Positions 40,892 through 41,252 of a stretch of DNA of 41,252 nucleotides are shown here, one piece after another. The notes below the pieces were generated by a model that saw only the letters and a program-made list of their open reading frames with translations, made no database searches and was not told where the DNA came from. This DNA comes from Oscillospiraceae bacterium. GTDB taxonomy: Bacteria > Bacillota > Clostridia > Oscillospirales > Acutalibacteraceae. The position numbers were made by a program, and so were the translations under genes. Numbering within the stretch: position 1 is the first letter of the stretch; the number at the start of each line of letters is the position of its first letter. Where the stretch lies: the NCBI GenBank assembly GCA_031271865.1, contig JAISUW010000040.1:1-41252 (forward strand). Direction: 5' to 3'.

Positions 40892-41079
40892 AATGTAACA
40901 ATACAGCTACATCCAACCCACGCTGCGACCAATAAAAAAATCCATCCACCACAATCCAATGTAACAATACCACTACATCCCAACGCCCAAATTCCAAACC
41001 ACCCGCCATCGCCGCTTCACTCTCTGCCCAACAAAAGAATTCATCCTCCTCATCACAATGTAACAATACAGTTACATCC
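40892..41079. repeat. Three-copy ATGTAACAATAC-N3-TACATCC repeat
   Basis: Copies at 40892-40914, 40958-40980 and 41057-41079, starting 66 and 99 bases apart (both multiples of 33). Each has inverted ends ATGTA and TACAT. On the minus strand the flanks also partly match, so a longer diverged unit of at least 50 bases seems repeated. Confidence 0.6.
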
Positions 41080-41252
41080 AAGCAAACACCCCGCAGCAAC
41101 CATCCCACCGCCACCGCACACCTATCCCCGGCACCCCACAGGTCTACCCTGCCGGTCTGGGTAACAAGAGGCAAGAAGCAAGAGGCAAGAAGCAAGAACC
41201 CCCACCCAACCCATACAGGAAACCAAAACCCTGCCCCCAACCAAAGCAGAGG

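Larger units (their letters stand above)
40636..41252. repeat. Repeat-rich non-coding right end
   Basis: No supported gene. It holds: a tandem repeat TTGGTTCGCTCCGG(T/C)TAC at 40655-40672 and 40677-40694; a terminator-like hairpin at 40745-40772; a large palindrome at 40821-40868; three copies of an ATGTAACAATAC-N3-TACATCC element at 40892, 40958 and 41057; a 14-bp tandem repeat of AGGCAAGAAGCAAG near 41168-41196; and a terminal block resembling 177-230. Minus-strand frames here translate to low-complexity aromatic/Gly sequence and lack ribosome binding sites. Confidence 0.65.

Noticed and set aside
40892-41079. Possible CRISPR array at the three ATGTAACAATAC copies
   Set aside because: Intervals are unequal, the flanks resemble each other, and there is no cas gene.
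40890-41240. 116-codon minus-strand frame at the right end
   Set aside because: Runs through repeats, rich in aromatic and Gly residues, with no ribosome binding site; probably repeat DNA.

Overview
The window looks like chromosomal DNA of a Gram-positive anaerobe of the class Clostridia, probably an Oscillospiraceae-like gut lineage. The evidence is the ZapA / DgkA-Era / short ProB gene set, the S6-SSB-S18-L28 cluster, zinc-type S18 and L28, a CotH-lamin-tail surface protein, Thr-rich secreted tails, several TTG/GTG starts, and TTGACA-N17-TATAAT promoters in fairly GC-rich DNA (GC judged by eye). I could not place it to genus. No phage, transposase, CRISPR array or rRNA was found.

Layout: (1) 1-501 is a repeat-rich, non-coding left end, followed by a WbsX/GH99-like gene. 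(2) 1830-6646, minus strand: an envelope cluster of CotH/lamin-tail protein, small membrane protein, sigma-like protein with a Thr-rich exterior, and YrzE-type membrane protein. (3) argS, then a DUF4143 ATPase behind a triple 23-bp-period repeat that overlaps its promoter, then tRNA-Ala(CGC) and tRNA-Leu(GAG). (4) 10446-12282, plus: fucU, a GNAT gene, kduI. (5) 12279-16251, minus: a CDP-glycerol-type transferase, a family 2 glycosyltransferase and a radical SAM protein, then an M18 aminopeptidase with a large repetitive N-terminal extension. (6) 18946-30607, plus: rpsF-ssb-rpsR-rpmB, a Xaa-Pro peptidase, zapA, folB-folK-FHA-M16 peptidase-proB, proA, a lipid/secreted-type hypothetical, mntP, dgkA, era. 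(7) 30623-36271, minus: D-amino-acid aminotransferase, DUF4392 (D-glutamate-cyclase-like), pxpB, pxpC, alr, GNAT. (8) PPTase and glycosyltransferase (minus), a lone ParC/GyrA-type topoisomerase A subunit (plus), then a 617-base repeat-rich right end.

The most interesting unit is region 7. Its genes together suggest a D-alanine / D-glutamate / 5-oxoproline route: Alr makes D-Ala, the aminotransferase links D-Ala and D-Glu, the DUF4392 protein could cyclise D-Glu to 5-oxo-D-proline, and PxpBC could open the ring. PxpA is not in the window, and a structured leader precedes the operon. This is inference from gene content.

Both window ends carry members of the same intergenic repeat families (CCCAACC-type and GGCAAGA heptamers) and large palindromes, so the window may be a contig bounded by repeats.
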